Source: JADGOV01 sp963814355 | GTDB taxonomy: Bacteria; Actinomycetota; Actinomycetes; JADGOV01 | Reading direction: 5' to 3' | DNA: 64,000 bases | Assembly (NCBI GenBank): GCA_963814355.1 | Contig: CAWFCZ010000017.1 | Span: 1-64,000 of the forward strand | In this document: in pieces, positions 7,502 to 16,602 of the stretch | Layout of the letters: every line of letters begins with the position of its first letter | Numbering within the stretch: the first letter of the stretch is position 1 | Notes under the pieces: generated by a model | Told to the model about the DNA's origin: nothing | Databases searched by the model: none | The model's input: only the letters and a program-made list of their open reading frames with translations | Program-made: the position numbers and the translations under genes

Positions 7502-9495
7502 CCCGCCCCGGCGACCGCTCCCCCGCCCCCGGACCGCCCGACCGGGGCCGGCGGGCGGACGATGGGCCCGCCGAACCCGCTGGTCTGGGCACCGCGGAGG
7601 GGGCGTGGGAGCTGGCCCGGGTGGTGAGCCCCCGGCCGCGGGTCCGGGTCGCCGATGTGGACGAGGCCGGCCGGCCGGTGAACCGCTACCCGGGCGAGGC
7701 GGTGTTGGACGGACCCCCGCCGGGCCGGCCGTACGCGGTGTATCTGACGGACACCGGTCGGGGGTTCCGGCTGTTGGGTTTCGACCTGGACCCGGGGTTC
7801 GGCCCGGTCGGTGAGGACCTCGCCGAGCTGACCGGCCTGTTGACCCGGGCCGGGCTGGGGCATGTGGTGTGCGGGTCCGGTCCGGGTGGCGGGCGGCATG
7901 TGTGGGTGGGGCTGGCCGAGCCGGTGCCGGCCGGGTTGGTCGCCGAGGTGGCCCGGGTGTTGGCCGGGCGGCTGCCGAGCCTGGACATCGCCCCGCTGAC
8001 CAACCCGGTGACCGGCTGCCTGCGCCCGCCGGGGGCGCCGCACCGGCTCACCGGCCGCTCCGAGCTGCTCACCGGGTCGCTGGCGGCGTTGACCGCCCCG
8101 ACCGCCGGGGTGGCGCAGGTCCGGGCCCTGCTGGCGCTGCTCGGCGCCCCGCCGGCCCGAAGGCCGGCCCCGGCTCACACGGTCGGCCGGGATTCCGGCG
8201 GTGTGCCGTTCCTGTACGGTGACCGGCGCCCCCTCCCCCCGGCCGCCCGGGCGGCGTTGGATGACCTGCTGCCGGCCGGGGCGGATGCCTCCGCGGTGTT
8301 GTGGAAGACCCTGCTGGGGGCGGCCGTCGCCCGCTGGCGGCTCACCGACCTGTACCCCCTGCTCACCACCGCGCCGGGGCTGGAACACGCCCGCACGGCC
8401 CGCACCGGCGCCCGGCGGGACCCACGAGCTCCGGTCGAGGTCCGCCGGTTGCTGCGCCGGCAGTGGGACCGGGCGGTTACCGCCGCCGCCACCCCCCCGC
8501 AACCCCCGCCCGGCGGCCCGTTGGCTGGTGGGGATCCGGGTTTCGATGCCCGGGCTGCCGGGGTGGTGGCCGTGGTGCGGGCGGCGCAGTCGAGGGCTGA
8601 TGCGGCGCCGGGGCGGTGGGCCCGCCCGGGTGGGCCGGCGGACCGCCGGGTCCTCGACGCCTGCTGTGAGCAGCTGCTGGCCGCCGTCCGCCTCGACGTC
8701 GAACTCGACATCCGCCGGCTGGGGGTGTTGTGCGGGGTGAGCCGGGAGACCGCCCGCCGCGCCCTGTACCGGCTGGCCGCCGGCGGCTGGCTGCGCCAGG
8801 CCGCGCCGGCCGCCGGGGTCCGCGCCGCCCACTGGGGTCTTGATCAAAAAGAGCCTGCCGGGTTACCCACAGCAGATGTCGAGGAAGGTGTGTCACAAGC
8901 TCTCCCGCGCCCCGCAGGGGCGGGTTGGGCTGCCCGCTCAGCGTGGCGGCACACCCTGGCCCGCCGGCGCACCGATCAGGCCCACGACGTCTTCACTCCT
9001 TCGCCTGGGCTGGGACATCACGCCGGCCGGGTGTACGGGGCGCTGGGTGGCGTACCCCGCACCAGGCTGGAACTCACCCAACTCCTTGGCTACTCCCCCA
9101 CCCAACTCGACCGGTACCTCGACCGGCTCGCCGCCGCCGGCCTCGCCCGTCCCGGACCCGCCGCCGGCTGGCGCCGTGCCCAGGGTGGCCGCCGGCGGGC
9201 CGCTCGCACTCTCGGCGTGCACGGCGTCCTCGCCACCCGGCGGCGGCGTTACCTGATTGAACGCGAAGCCTGGGCGTGGTGGTGCGATGAGCTTGACTGG
9301 ATGCGCCAACCCCGAGTGCGGAAACGGCGCCGCCACGATCCGGCACCCGGCCAGGCCGTCCTGCACCTCCCCGGCCTCAGCATCAGGCAACGCTACGGCC
9401 CCCACCCCCGACGACCCGACAGCCGAGCCGACTACCCCGCCGCCCTGGCTGCCGTCGAACATCACCATCAACACCGAACGAGCAACGCCGCCTGA
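7498..9495 (+). CDS. Primase-polymerase (AEP)-like replication protein of the mobile element
   Basis: The N-terminal third carries features of archaeo-eukaryotic primase/primase-polymerase domains: an acidic metal-binding motif in LLGFDLDPG, then GSGPGGGRHVWVGL with the conserved His, and LTNPVTGCLRPPGAPHR, which resembles the third motif. The C-terminal part contains two winged-helix-like regions, GVLCGVSRETARRALYRL and LLGYSPTQLDRYLDRL. Proteins with this layout start replication of actinobacterial plasmids and integrative elements. The GTG start at 7498 overlaps the upstream HTH gene by GTGA, so the two are made together. No helicase domain was seen. Confidence 0.65.
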   Translation: MTRPGDRSPAPGPPDRGRRADDGPAEPAGLGTAEGAWELARVVSPRPRVRVADVDEAGRPVNRYPGEAVLDGPPPGRPYAVYLTDTGRGFRLLGFDLDPGFGPVGEDLAELTGLLTRAGLGHVVCGSGPGGGRHVWVGLAEPVPAGLVAEVARVLAGRLPSLDIAPLTNPVTGCLRPPGAPHRLTGRSELLTGSLAALTAPTAGVAQVRALLALLGAPPARRPAPAHTVGRDSGGVPFLYGDRRPLPPAARAALDDLLPAGADASAVLWKTLLGAAVARWRLTDLYPLLTTAPGLEHARTARTGARRDPRAPVEVRRLLRRQWDRAVTAAATPPQPPPGGPLAGGDPGFDARAAGVVAVVRAAQSRADAAPGRWARPGGPADRRVLDACCEQLLAAVRLDVELDIRRLGVLCGVSRETARRALYRLAAGGWLRQAAPAAGVRAAHWGLDQKEPAGLPTADVEEGVSQALPRPAGAGWAARSAWRHTLARRRTDQAHDVFTPSPGLGHHAGRVYGALGGVPRTRLELTQLLGYSPTQLDRYLDRLAAAGLARPGPAAGWRRAQGGRRRAARTLGVHGVLATRRRRYLIEREAWAWWCDELDWMRQPRVRKRRRHDPAPGQAVLHLPGLSIRQRYGPHPRRPDSRADYPAALAAVEHHHQHRTSNAA

Positions 9496-9870
9496 GGACA
9501 GCTCGGGAAGACGCTTCGCAATTGACCGTCGCTAGACCGATGGAAATGTCGACCGTTGAATATCTCTGCCGGGATGATCGTCGGGGACCGCCGGAGCGCG
9601 TCGTAAGGGGGGATGCCGGGCCCAGGAGTCGCCCAGCCGAGGCTGGAGCCCAAAGATGGCGGGACGAGGGGCCTCCGGCCCGTCAGGGGGGAAGACCGCC
9701 AGCCACCCCACCCCACTTGACCGAAGCCTGCGGGCCGCGGGCATCCGGCGGACCGTTTCTCGATCCTGTCGGAGGGTTCCGATACGGTCCGCGCAATACC
9801 TCCTCGACCCGAAGAGCGCGCCGGGCGGTGAGGGGTCGTCAGATTGCCGGAGAGCGAAAGGACACCTGGA
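9496..9870. other. Intergenic, no gene seen
   Basis: Open frames on both strands lack motifs and translation signals. The final bases contain a ribosome-binding site (AAAGGA near 9858) for the gene that starts at 9871. No clear repeat or terminator was noticed after the primase-like gene. Confidence 0.35.
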
Positions 9871-10395
9871 GTGGCCAGCCTCGACGAGGCGGAGTTGACG
9901 ATGTTCCTTGCCCTGCGGCCCGTGATCGAGGACCCGATGATGTCGCGGCCCATTGCCGGACTCGCGATCCGGTTCGATCCGGGGCCACGCCTAGCCAACC
10001 GGGTGCTGCGGGGTCTGCTTGCGCAGGGCTGGGAGCTTGTTGCAGCACCGGTTGGGCACTTCGAGCCGGCCCGGAAGATCGCGATGGCGGCCATCAGCTG
10101 CACCGGGACCAGCGCGATCACCGTGACCGCGGCCGGTGAGCTGCTGTACGGCGCGGAGCGGCTGCCGCCGCCCTTTCGGTCGATGCTGCCGCCCGGCTGG
10201 GCGGAACTAGCCGAGGGAACCCGCAACGCGCTGGTATGCGTGGCGGTGTCGCCGAGGCCGATCAGCACTATGGAGGACATCGACACGGCAGCGCGCGGGG
10301 GTCACCTGGTCGGCGGCTACGCCCTGGTCACCATGACTTCAGGCTGGGCCGCGGTGTGGCGGCCGGACCTGGCTGAGGCGGGGCCCGTCGGCTGA
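9871..10395 (+). CDS. Hypothetical protein
   Basis: This 174-residue protein starts at GTG 9871, chosen because AAAGGA sits about eight bases upstream; the frame is open from 9844. It has no signal peptide. Readable parts are AGLAIRFDPGPRLANRVLRG, KIAMAAISCTGTSAI and a C-terminal GGYALVTMTSGWAAVW. No known family was recognised. It is a single-gene unit, convergent with the parA pair, and a strong hairpin separates them. Confidence 0.5.
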   Translation: MASLDEAELTMFLALRPVIEDPMMSRPIAGLAIRFDPGPRLANRVLRGLLAQGWELVAAPVGHFEPARKIAMAAISCTGTSAITVTAAGELLYGAERLPPPFRSMLPPGWAELAEGTRNALVCVAVSPRPISTMEDIDTAARGGHLVGGYALVTMTSGWAAVWRPDLAEAGPVG

Positions 10396-10546
10396 CGGAG
10401 CAAGGCTAACCTTGCCCCGACCTCGGCGGTGTCTGATCGGGCGTACCGCTCCGTACGCCGGCGGGCCGCGAGGGGCCCACCAGCGCCTGCGCTCCACCTG
10501 CCGCTGAAGCGCACATGCGCCCCCTTGCCGCGTCCGAAGCGGACCC

Positions 10547-10582
10547 GCCCGGGCTGCCGAACGCCCTAACGGCAGCCCGGGC
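10547..10582. terminator. Strong bidirectional hairpin terminator
   Basis: A perfect 13-bp stem (10547-10559 with 10570-10582) encloses a ten-base loop. It lies between the convergent genes ending at 10395 (+) and 10603 (-), so it can serve both strands. No T-tract is present. Confidence 0.7.
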
Positions 10583-10602
10583 GCGCGTCTTCGTGCACGG
10601 GA

Positions 10603-11058
10603 CTACCTGCGTTTACGACCTGGCCCAGTGCTGCGAACCGCTTGACGTTCCAGGAGTGTCTTCACCTCTGCGGGGCTCATGTCGTCCATGAGCCGGCGCA
10701 AAGCGAGGCGCACGACCGCACTTCGCGATATGTCCACCTTCGGGCGGGATGTTAAACCCTCCACTCGAGCCGCCTCCATGAACTCGTCCGTCCGGCGGTC
10801 CACGTACAGGGTCACCTTGAACGTGGCACCTGTCGTCTCCGGTGAAGGCCTTGCCGACGGAGGGGCGGACTCACGGAGCTCAATGCTTGTCGGAGCCGCC
10901 AGTAGCTCACTTCGACCAGAGGAACTCGGCGCCGTCTCCGAAGCGGTGCTAGGCGGCGGCTCCGACGGTACCGGGTGCCGCGGGGGCGGCATCGACCTGC
11001 GGGCCCGCTCCCGCTGCGCGCTCAGACTTGCGAGACCATTCGGCGCCGCCGTCACCAC
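10603..11058 (-). CDS. ParA partner: ribbon-helix-helix-like protein with disordered N-terminus
   Basis: The first 75 residues are Pro/Ser-rich and probably disordered. The C-terminal half reads ATFKVTLYVDRRTDEFMEAA, then ISRSAVVRLALRRLMDDM, which fits a strand followed by helices as in ribbon-helix-helix DNA-binding partition proteins. The GTG start overlaps the end of parA by seven bases. Small RHH proteins downstream of ParA commonly act as the centromere-binding partner, so this is likely the ParB/ParG-type component. No classical ParB domain is present. Confidence 0.6.
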   Translation of the reverse strand: MVTAAPNGLASLSAQRERARRSMPPPRHPVPSEPPPSTASETAPSSSGRSELLAAPTSIELRESAPPSARPSPETTGATFKVTLYVDRRTDEFMEAARVEGLTSRPKVDISRSAVVRLALRRLMDDMSPAEVKTLLERQAVRSTGPGRKRR

Positions 11059-11765
11059 GACTCTGCCTTCACAAAGCCAGCGAGGCTATGCAGTGCTGTC
11101 ACAAATGGCTGATAAGCCTTCGGCGTCGGATCGTCGGACGTGATCGCGACGCGCTTCTTCCGAGTCTCAACACCCCGCACGTACGGAACAGGCTCAGCAA
11201 CCGGCACCGGAGTACCTGCCACAATCTGAGCGACCCGAGCGATCTCCGCGGCACTTGGTATCCGCGGAACCATATTTGGCACGATGACCAACGGGTAATC
11301 GGGCATCTCGCGAACCATCCCCTCCGCGGCGTTGAGATCCTTCGTCTTCAGTGGTACGGGCACTACAACCGTCGAAGCCGCCGCGATCGCACCATCACCC
11401 GACGGTGAACCACCACCATGGGTGTCGACCACCACGAAATCCCTCCCCCACTCCCCCGCCCAGCGTCCCAACGCGTCCGCCATCTCATCCGGCACCGGTT
11501 GGTTCAACTGAAAATCCGGATGGCACGGCACCAGGTCCGGCTTGTGATACCCCGTGAGCGGCCGCGGCGTCCGGCCCGACTCCAGTGCATCAAGCAGCGG
11601 TGCGCGCACCCTAGCTTCATGGCGATACCCCCACACTCGCGTGGCTGACCCGTCGTCGAACTCCAAGTCCACCAGCGGAGCGTCCAACAGCCACGCCAGC
11701 TCGTAGGCCAACGTCGTCTTACCGACCCCGCCCTTGCGAGCCGCCACAGTCACGATCTTGGTCAT
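11052..11765 (-). CDS. parA: ParA-family partition ATPase
   Basis: The deviant Walker A motif ARKGGVGKTTLAYELA lies at the N-terminus, followed by APLVDLEFDD, the later VVVDTHGGGSPSGDGA (Walker B region) and VVVPVPLKTKDLNAAEG. The total of 237 residues is normal for small ParA proteins. The start is the ATG at 11765 (MTKIVTVAA); a longer frame to 11951 adds only unconserved sequence. It is the first gene of a two-gene unit with the RHH-like partner. It would segregate or stabilise an autonomously replicating form of the element. A decayed relative lies at 20.9-21.2 kb. Confidence 0.85.
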   Translation of the reverse strand: MTKIVTVAARKGGVGKTTLAYELAWLLDAPLVDLEFDDGSATRVWGYRHEARVRAPLLDALESGRTPRPLTGYHKPDLVPCHPDFQLNQPVPDEMADALGRWAGEWGRDFVVVDTHGGGSPSGDGAIAAASTVVVPVPLKTKDLNAAEGMVREMPDYPLVIVPNMVPRIPSAAEIARVAQIVAGTPVPVAEPVPYVRGVETRKKRVAITSDDPTPKAYQPFVTALHSLAGFVKAESW

Positions 11766-12085
11766 ACCGGCATTGTGGCGTCCCAATGTCTGAACGTTGT
11801 GGAGGCGCGCCGCGATAACCGTGCAATTTCCAAACCCTCCAGCGCCGGAAAGTTGCAATGTTACGCAGGCAAGGCGGTGGAACGTTGAGCGATTACAACC
11901 GCCAAACACCGCGCCATTAGAACCGCAGAATGACGGACGGAGATGACTCAACCACGCCGGATCCGAGCGCTACTTGTAACCGCAACCAGGGGAGGGAGGT
12001 CGTCGTCATCCCGCTGAGCCGCGCCTGCCGGCCAATGTCCCGGGGCGCCCCCGGGGAAGCGGGTCGAAAGCCGGCGGGCCAACGA

Positions 12086-12114
12086 GGGGGGAGGGGGGGT
12101 GGGGGGTGGGGGGG
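12086..12114 (+). repeat. Four long G-tracts with single-base loops (G-quadruplex motif)
   Basis: G-runs of 6, 7, 6 and 7 bases (12086-12091, 12093-12099, 12101-12106, 12108-12114) are separated by single A or T bases. Short loops of this kind are known to favour very stable parallel quadruplexes. It lies between parA and the KfrA-like gene. Confidence 0.8.
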
Positions 12115-12179
12115 CCTGGCGGTTTCCCGGCCGTTCCCGGCGCGCTCCCCGCCCGGGCGGGGCCTTGCGCCGCTATTCC

Positions 12180-12228
12180 GTTACGTCTTAGGTCTTACGT
12201 ATAACGCTCCGTACGTTACGATGACGGT
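12180..12228 (+). promoter_or_regulatory. TTACGT-type repeat cluster upstream of the coiled-coil gene
   Basis: GTTACGTC, TCTTACGTAT and the palindrome CGTACG followed by TTACG occur within 45 bases, along with a GTCTTAG/GTCTTAC tandem pair. The ATG at 12229 follows directly. KfrA-type proteins repress themselves by binding such upstream repeats, so an autoregulatory operator is likely, overlapping the promoter. Confidence 0.5.
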
Positions 12229-13515
12229 ATGACTCAGTCGACGGAGCAGCGCATGTGCCGATTCCCCGGGTGCACCCGGCCGGCGGTCGCGGTGGAGGGG
12301 GTTGGCCGCCCATCGGAGTACTGCGACGACCCGGGGCACAATCGGGCTGCGGCGTGGCGGGCACGGCAGCGTCCCGGCCAGGAGCCGCCGGGTGGTGGAG
12401 CGACAGGGGAGGCCTGGCCGGTGGACGCCGCCCGGCAGCGGGCCGGGGAGCTCCGCGGGCAGGTGGTGGGGATGGTGGAGCACCTGGAGCAGCAGCTGCG
12501 GGCGTTGGTCGTCGAGCTTCGGACGGTGGGGGATCCGGACGCGGCGCAGGCGCAGATCGAGGCGGTCACCGCTGAGGCGGCGGAACGCGTGGCCGCGGCG
12601 GCCGCGCGGGCGAGCCGCGCCGAGCAGGCGCAGCGCCGGGCCGAGGGGGAGCGGGGCGAGGCGGACGCCGCGGCCACCGAAGCCGCGCAGTTCGCCGGGC
12701 AGCTGCAGGGGGAGCTGGCGGCGGAGCGGGCCGGCCGGGTTGAGGCGGAGCACGGCCGGGATCAGGTCGCCGCCCGGCTCGCCGAGGTCCAGGCGGCCGC
12801 GGCGGCGGAGCGGGCGGAGCTGCACGCCGACCTCGCACGGGTGGGGGAGGAGCTCGCCACCGTTACGGTCGGGTTGGCGCGGGCCGAGCGGGACCGGGAC
12901 ACCGCGTTCGAGCGGGTCGCCGCCGAGGCGGCCGGGCGGGCCGCGGCGGAGGAACGCGCCGCCGCGGCTGGGGAACGCGCCGGGGTCGAGGCGGAGCGGG
13001 CCGGCCGGGCGGAGAGCACCACCGTGGACGTGCGGGCGGAGCTGGACGCCGCCCGCGGCCAGCTCGACGGGTTCCGGGAGCAGGTGGCCGCGCTGACCGG
13101 CCGGGTGTCGGCCGCCGAGGCGGAGCGGGACGCCGCCGCGGAACGTGCCCGGGGGGAGAGGGAGCGGGCCGATCGGGTCGAGGCTGGGGCGGCTGAGCTG
13201 CGGGATGTGGTGGACGCCGCCCGTGGGCGGCTCGACGAGGTTCGGGAGCAGGTCGCCGACCTCCGCGGGCAGGTGGCGACCGCGGCCGCGGAGCGGGACG
13301 CCGCCCGCGCCGACGTCGAGCGGGAACGGGCCGTCGCCGATCAGCGGGTCGCCGACCTCCATGCCAGCTACCAAACCCACCTCGACCGGCTCCGCGAAGA
13401 CCTCACCGACGCCCGCGGCCACACCCGAACCCGGCGCGGCGACGCCGGAGGGACCCCCGCGACCCAGGCCGGTGACGACGAGGAACCAAGGTCAACGCCG
13501 ACCCGTCATCGGTGA
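12229..13515 (+). CDS. KfrA-like coiled-coil DNA-binding protein with N-terminal Cys motif
   Basis: The first 50 residues hold MCRFPGCTRP and SEYCDDPGHN followed by AAAWRARQR, a small zinc-ribbon-like module. Almost everything from residue 65 to 400 is Ala/Glu/Arg-rich heptad sequence (for example AERVAAAAARASRAEQAQRR), a very long coiled coil. Basic residues dominate the tail. This resembles KfrA plasmid proteins, which bind DNA at the N-terminus, form filaments and assist partition. The divergent parA supports a role in maintenance. The repeats upstream may be its own operator. High-GC bias makes other frames look open; they are shadows. Confidence 0.65.
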   Translation: MTQSTEQRMCRFPGCTRPAVAVEGVGRPSEYCDDPGHNRAAAWRARQRPGQEPPGGGATGEAWPVDAARQRAGELRGQVVGMVEHLEQQLRALVVELRTVGDPDAAQAQIEAVTAEAAERVAAAAARASRAEQAQRRAEGERGEADAAATEAAQFAGQLQGELAAERAGRVEAEHGRDQVAARLAEVQAAAAAERAELHADLARVGEELATVTVGLARAERDRDTAFERVAAEAAGRAAAEERAAAAGERAGVEAERAGRAESTTVDVRAELDAARGQLDGFREQVAALTGRVSAAEAERDAAAERARGERERADRVEAGAAELRDVVDAARGRLDEVREQVADLRGQVATAAAERDAARADVERERAVADQRVADLHASYQTHLDRLREDLTDARGHTRTRRGDAGGTPATQAGDDEEPRSTPTRHR

Positions 13516-14143
13516 TTTCGGCGGCCCACAGACCACGCCGCCCGAAACCGGGACTGTCCGAACGCGGCGAACAGCCACAACCCCCCCGGCCGCCGGGGGC
13601 GGCCCGCTCGGCCCAGTGGAGTGCGATGGCCGGGGCCGTCGGCGCAGCGCAAGCGCCGACCCGCCGACCAGGGCGCCGAGGACCCACCATGACCAGGGAC
13701 TGTGGCCACGTGCAACCGCCACGGCAGCGTCACCACCGACCAACCTGGTCGTGACCACAGCCCGCCTGCGGCGACCGCTCCGTGGCTCTGGGCCGGTATC
13801 GCTCTGGTGTTCGGGCTCGTGCACACTGACATGTCCAACGCCCACAGCGCCGAGCTCGCGTACCTATGGAACCTCACCTTGGGTGCGCGGCCACTGACGA
13901 CCAACGAGCTTCTGCTCGGCGGGCGGATGGACCGTTACTGGGAGCGTTCGCCCAGCGCGGCAACCCCAACGTGGCCGGCTGTGTGTACCCGCCGGGTCGG
14001 CGAGCGGGGTCACGCCGCTCGCGTTCCCCGGGGGTGATCCATAAGCGGGATCCTCGATCTCCGGATTTCGGCTCAAGGTCGAGCGCGGCCGGTGCCGGTG
14101 AGGCCACTCTTGAAGGCGGGGGGCCGGGTGGTCGGGGAGCTAG
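13516..14143. other. Gap between the coiled-coil gene and the HNH gene
   Basis: No convincing gene. A plus-strand frame at 13702-14037 contains a hydrophobic stretch (WLWAGIALVFGLVHTD) and a run that ends in GGRMDRYWER; this looks protein-like and may be part of a decayed membrane protein. It has no good start signal and loses protein character near its end. Confidence 0.35.
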
Positions 14144-15040
14144 CTAATGGTAGAAGATCCGCACTCCGCCGTGGTGGCTGCAGGCTCCTTGGTGGTGCGC
14201 GACGTAGGACAACGTCCCGTCGTTGCATAGCGCTGTCGCCCCGCCGCCGGCGGTGGGTGGGGGAGTGGAGGCCGCTGGTTGGGTACGCGGCGCCGGCGTG
14301 CCCGGGATGGCGGCGACGGTCATGTACCGGTGGTAGGCGGTGTACCAGTTACTGGCTATCGCCTGCTGCGCGGTGGGCAGGCTGAGCTGGCCGGCACAGA
14401 CGAGAGCGTGGAGCTGGTTCTCCAGCCGGTCCTTGCTTGCCGCCCCAGCCGTGGCGGCGGTCTCGGGTTCGGGCCACAGATTCCGGATCGAGTTGCTCCC
14501 GCCGAGTTCCAACGGCACCAGGTGATCCACCTCGTAGCCGCCGTGTCGGGACCAGGGGATGCCGTAGCTGGTGAACACCTGCCGGCGCAGGCTGTCCGAG
14601 ACGTCGCGGTGGGCCGCGGACCACCCGGATACGCAGACCTGCCCGGCGCTCACCCCGGCGAACACCGCGCCGGGGGTGCGACGCCCGTCCGGGAGGAGCA
14701 CGCTGCCGGCGACCGTGCGGGTCACCGCCGGCGCTGACGGTGTGGCCGTGGTCGGCGAGGGAGTGACCGCCGCGGGCGGGGTCGCCGTCGCCGGTGCCGT
14801 CGCCGGCGCGGCGACGGGGCTACTCGCCGCCGGGTTGGGGGTCGTGGCCGGGTCCGCCGCGGTCTTCGCCGCCGGCGGGTTCAGGGCACCCCCGACGGCC
14901 AGTAGCGCGGCCGCGCCGACCAGCGTCCACGCCGCCGGCCGCCGACCCCGCAGATGCGCCCAGCCCAGCCGCCCGCGTACCAACGCGATCACCGAGATGA
15001 CGACCCCCACAGCACCGGCAAACGCCAGCAGCGATCCCAT
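14144..15040 (-). CDS. Membrane-anchored or secreted HNH-nuclease-like protein with C-terminal DUF3761-like domain
   Basis: Two hydrophobic segments (residues about 4-22 and 38-52) are followed by a long Ala/Thr/Pro linker. The middle domain has YEVDHLVPLELGGSNSIRNL and WPEPE, the usual signature of HNH-like domains in actinobacterial exported proteins. The last 35 residues (ALCNDGTLSYVAHHQGACSH and HGGVRIFYH) match the DUF3761 pattern. The ATG at 15040 has a G-rich ribosome-binding site five bases upstream. It may act on extracellular DNA, but nuclease activity is inferred from the motif only. It belongs to no visible operon. Confidence 0.75.
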   Translation of the reverse strand: MGSLLAFAGAVGVVISVIALVRGRLGWAHLRGRRPAAWTLVGAAALLAVGGALNPPAAKTAADPATTPNPAASSPVAAPATAPATATPPAAVTPSPTTATPSAPAVTRTVAGSVLLPDGRRTPGAVFAGVSAGQVCVSGWSAAHRDVSDSLRRQVFTSYGIPWSRHGGYEVDHLVPLELGGSNSIRNLWPEPETAATAGAASKDRLENQLHALVCAGQLSLPTAQQAIASNWYTAYHRYMTVAAIPGTPAPRTQPAASTPPPTAGGGATALCNDGTLSYVAHHQGACSHHGGVRIFYH

Positions 15041-15168
15041 GACAACCCCCCAGCGTTGACGTCACCGTATTGGCGCCATCACGCACTGTTGGCCGCAATC
15101 ACGAGAAATAGGCCGAACGGTCGAGCCTGGCCAGGTGGCCGGTGTCTCCCGGCCCCGGCAGCGCCGGG

Positions 15169-16251
15169 TTAGACCGCTAGTTCTTCGAGGTCTACGGCGG
15201 CGATCACGGCCGCGAGGTCGAGAGCGGCGAACTCCTTGCTGGGGCCAACGAAGCGGGCCTGGAGCTCGTCGCTGGTGTCGTTGAGGATGATGTGCGCGTC
15301 CACAGTCGCCCATTGCACCCCCCCGGAAGGCTGCCCGCGGGAACCGCTCCGCCAGCACCGCTTCGAAGCGGTGCTGACCGTACGCGTCGCGGCCGGCGCT
15401 GCGCAGCGCGACGATCCGAGCGTGCGTGAGCCCGGGCGCAACAGCGAACGCCTCCTTGACGGTGGCCAGGACGTATCCGCACCACCATCAGCTTGTAGAA
15501 GTCGGCCGCTTCCTTCTTGGTCAGCTTCTTCAGCGACAAGTCCCGGCCGGTGTGGTGGCGGGACGCCGCTCAGGAACCGCGGCCGGGTTGGGGACGAGGA
15601 CGACGAGGGACGCCTCGCAGGCGTGGACGCCGACCGACGCGGCCGCGGCTTCGTTGTCCTCGAAGGCCTCAGCGAGCATGCCGAGCACGACGTCCGGGTC
15701 GTTGTCGAGGAGGCGCTGCCACAAAGCATCCAGCTGCGCCTGGTCCTCGGCGTGCAGCCCGCGGTCGTTCTCTGTGATGGCGGCGACCTCCGCCTGGGCG
15801 GCCTGGTCCGCGGTCGTCTTCGCGGCGGCCCGCCCTGCCCGGTTGAACAGGCCGATGCCCTCCAGCGCCGCCTTACGGTGCCGGGCGGTGATCGCATCGC
15901 TTGTCGGGTGCGGGCGGCGGCTGGGCGACCGGCCGCTGGGCCGGGGGGAACTCCGGGCGGTGCAGGTCAGTGATCGCAACCAGGGCCGCGGCCAGATGCT
16001 GTGCCTGCTGCGTCTTCTCCGCAGCAGCCAGCGCCCGCGTCGAGGTACCCGGTCGAGGTACCGCGGGCTGGCCGGCGGGAGCCGCCGCCCAGGCTGGTGT
16101 AGAAACCGACCGGACCCGCCCCGGTGGAAAAGCCGGGCCTGCCGGTAGTACCGAAATGCACCCGAGCGGCGCGAGGACCGACGCTGGTGCGTAACCCCCG
16201 GCTCGAGGCGCGCGCCCGCACCCCCGGCGCGAGCTTGACAGTGAACCCCAC
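15169..16251 (-). pseudogene. DUF4236-family protein, destroyed by several frameshifts
   Basis: The start (GTG 16251) encodes VKLAPGVRARASSRGLRTSV and GPRAARVHFGT, a DUF4236 N-terminus. The rest is recoverable only by changing frames: AEKTQQAQHLAAALVAITDL, then AAKTTADQAAQAEVAAITEN and WQRLLDNDPDVVLGML, then LSLKKLTKKEAADFYKLMVV, then YVLATVKEAFAVAPGL and HARIVALRSAGRDAYGQ, then VQWATVDAHIILNDTSDEL and the C-terminus DLAAVIAAVDLEELAV. At least five frame changes are needed, so this is a true pseudogene rather than one sequencing slip. Intact relatives of this kind are common in Streptomyces (family knowledge). Function unknown. Confidence 0.75.
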
Positions 16252-16602
16252 GCCTCGAATCTAGAACCCGCTGCCTATCGCCCGAAAGCCCGAGACACAC
16301 GCGCGCTCCTCGAGGCCACCGCCAGGGTGAACCCCGCACCGGAGAGCTGACCCGCCAGGTGTTCGCCTAAGCCCCGGGGGTGGCGCCCGACCTGACGGTG
16401 TTCCTTTCGGTCAAGGGCGCGGGGTGAACGACGTCCCGCAGCTAGCAGTCTTCCCGGCGAGAGACACGCCGACGTCCACGATCACCCGGTAGCCGACCGT
16501 GGCGCTAGCAATGTTCCTGGTGATGTCAGCGCGTCCGCTGCTGCCCGCGGTCTGCCGCCCAAAGCCCGGTACGCCCGGTTGTTCTCCCCGACTGGGATGG
16601 CG
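16252..16602. other. Intergenic, no gene seen
   Basis: No frame with motifs. The region separates the DUF4236 pseudogene from the end of the tandem-HTH gene. Nothing else was noticed. Confidence 0.35.

Larger units (their letters stand above)
11766..12228. other. Divergent intergenic region between parA and the coiled-coil gene
   Basis: This 463-bp gap carries promoters for two divergent genes. It contains a long G-tract array (12086-12114) and a set of TTACGT-type repeats (12180-12228), described separately. No gene was seen. It is a natural candidate for the partition centromere. Confidence 0.5.

Noticed and set aside
12181..13422. Minus-strand frame opposite the coiled-coil gene
   Set aside because: Pro/Arg/Leu-rich shadow sequence without a start signal or motif.
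13702..14037. Possible small membrane protein gene
   Set aside because: Protein-like for part of its length, but lacks a start signal and loses character near the end; kept only as a remark on the gap.
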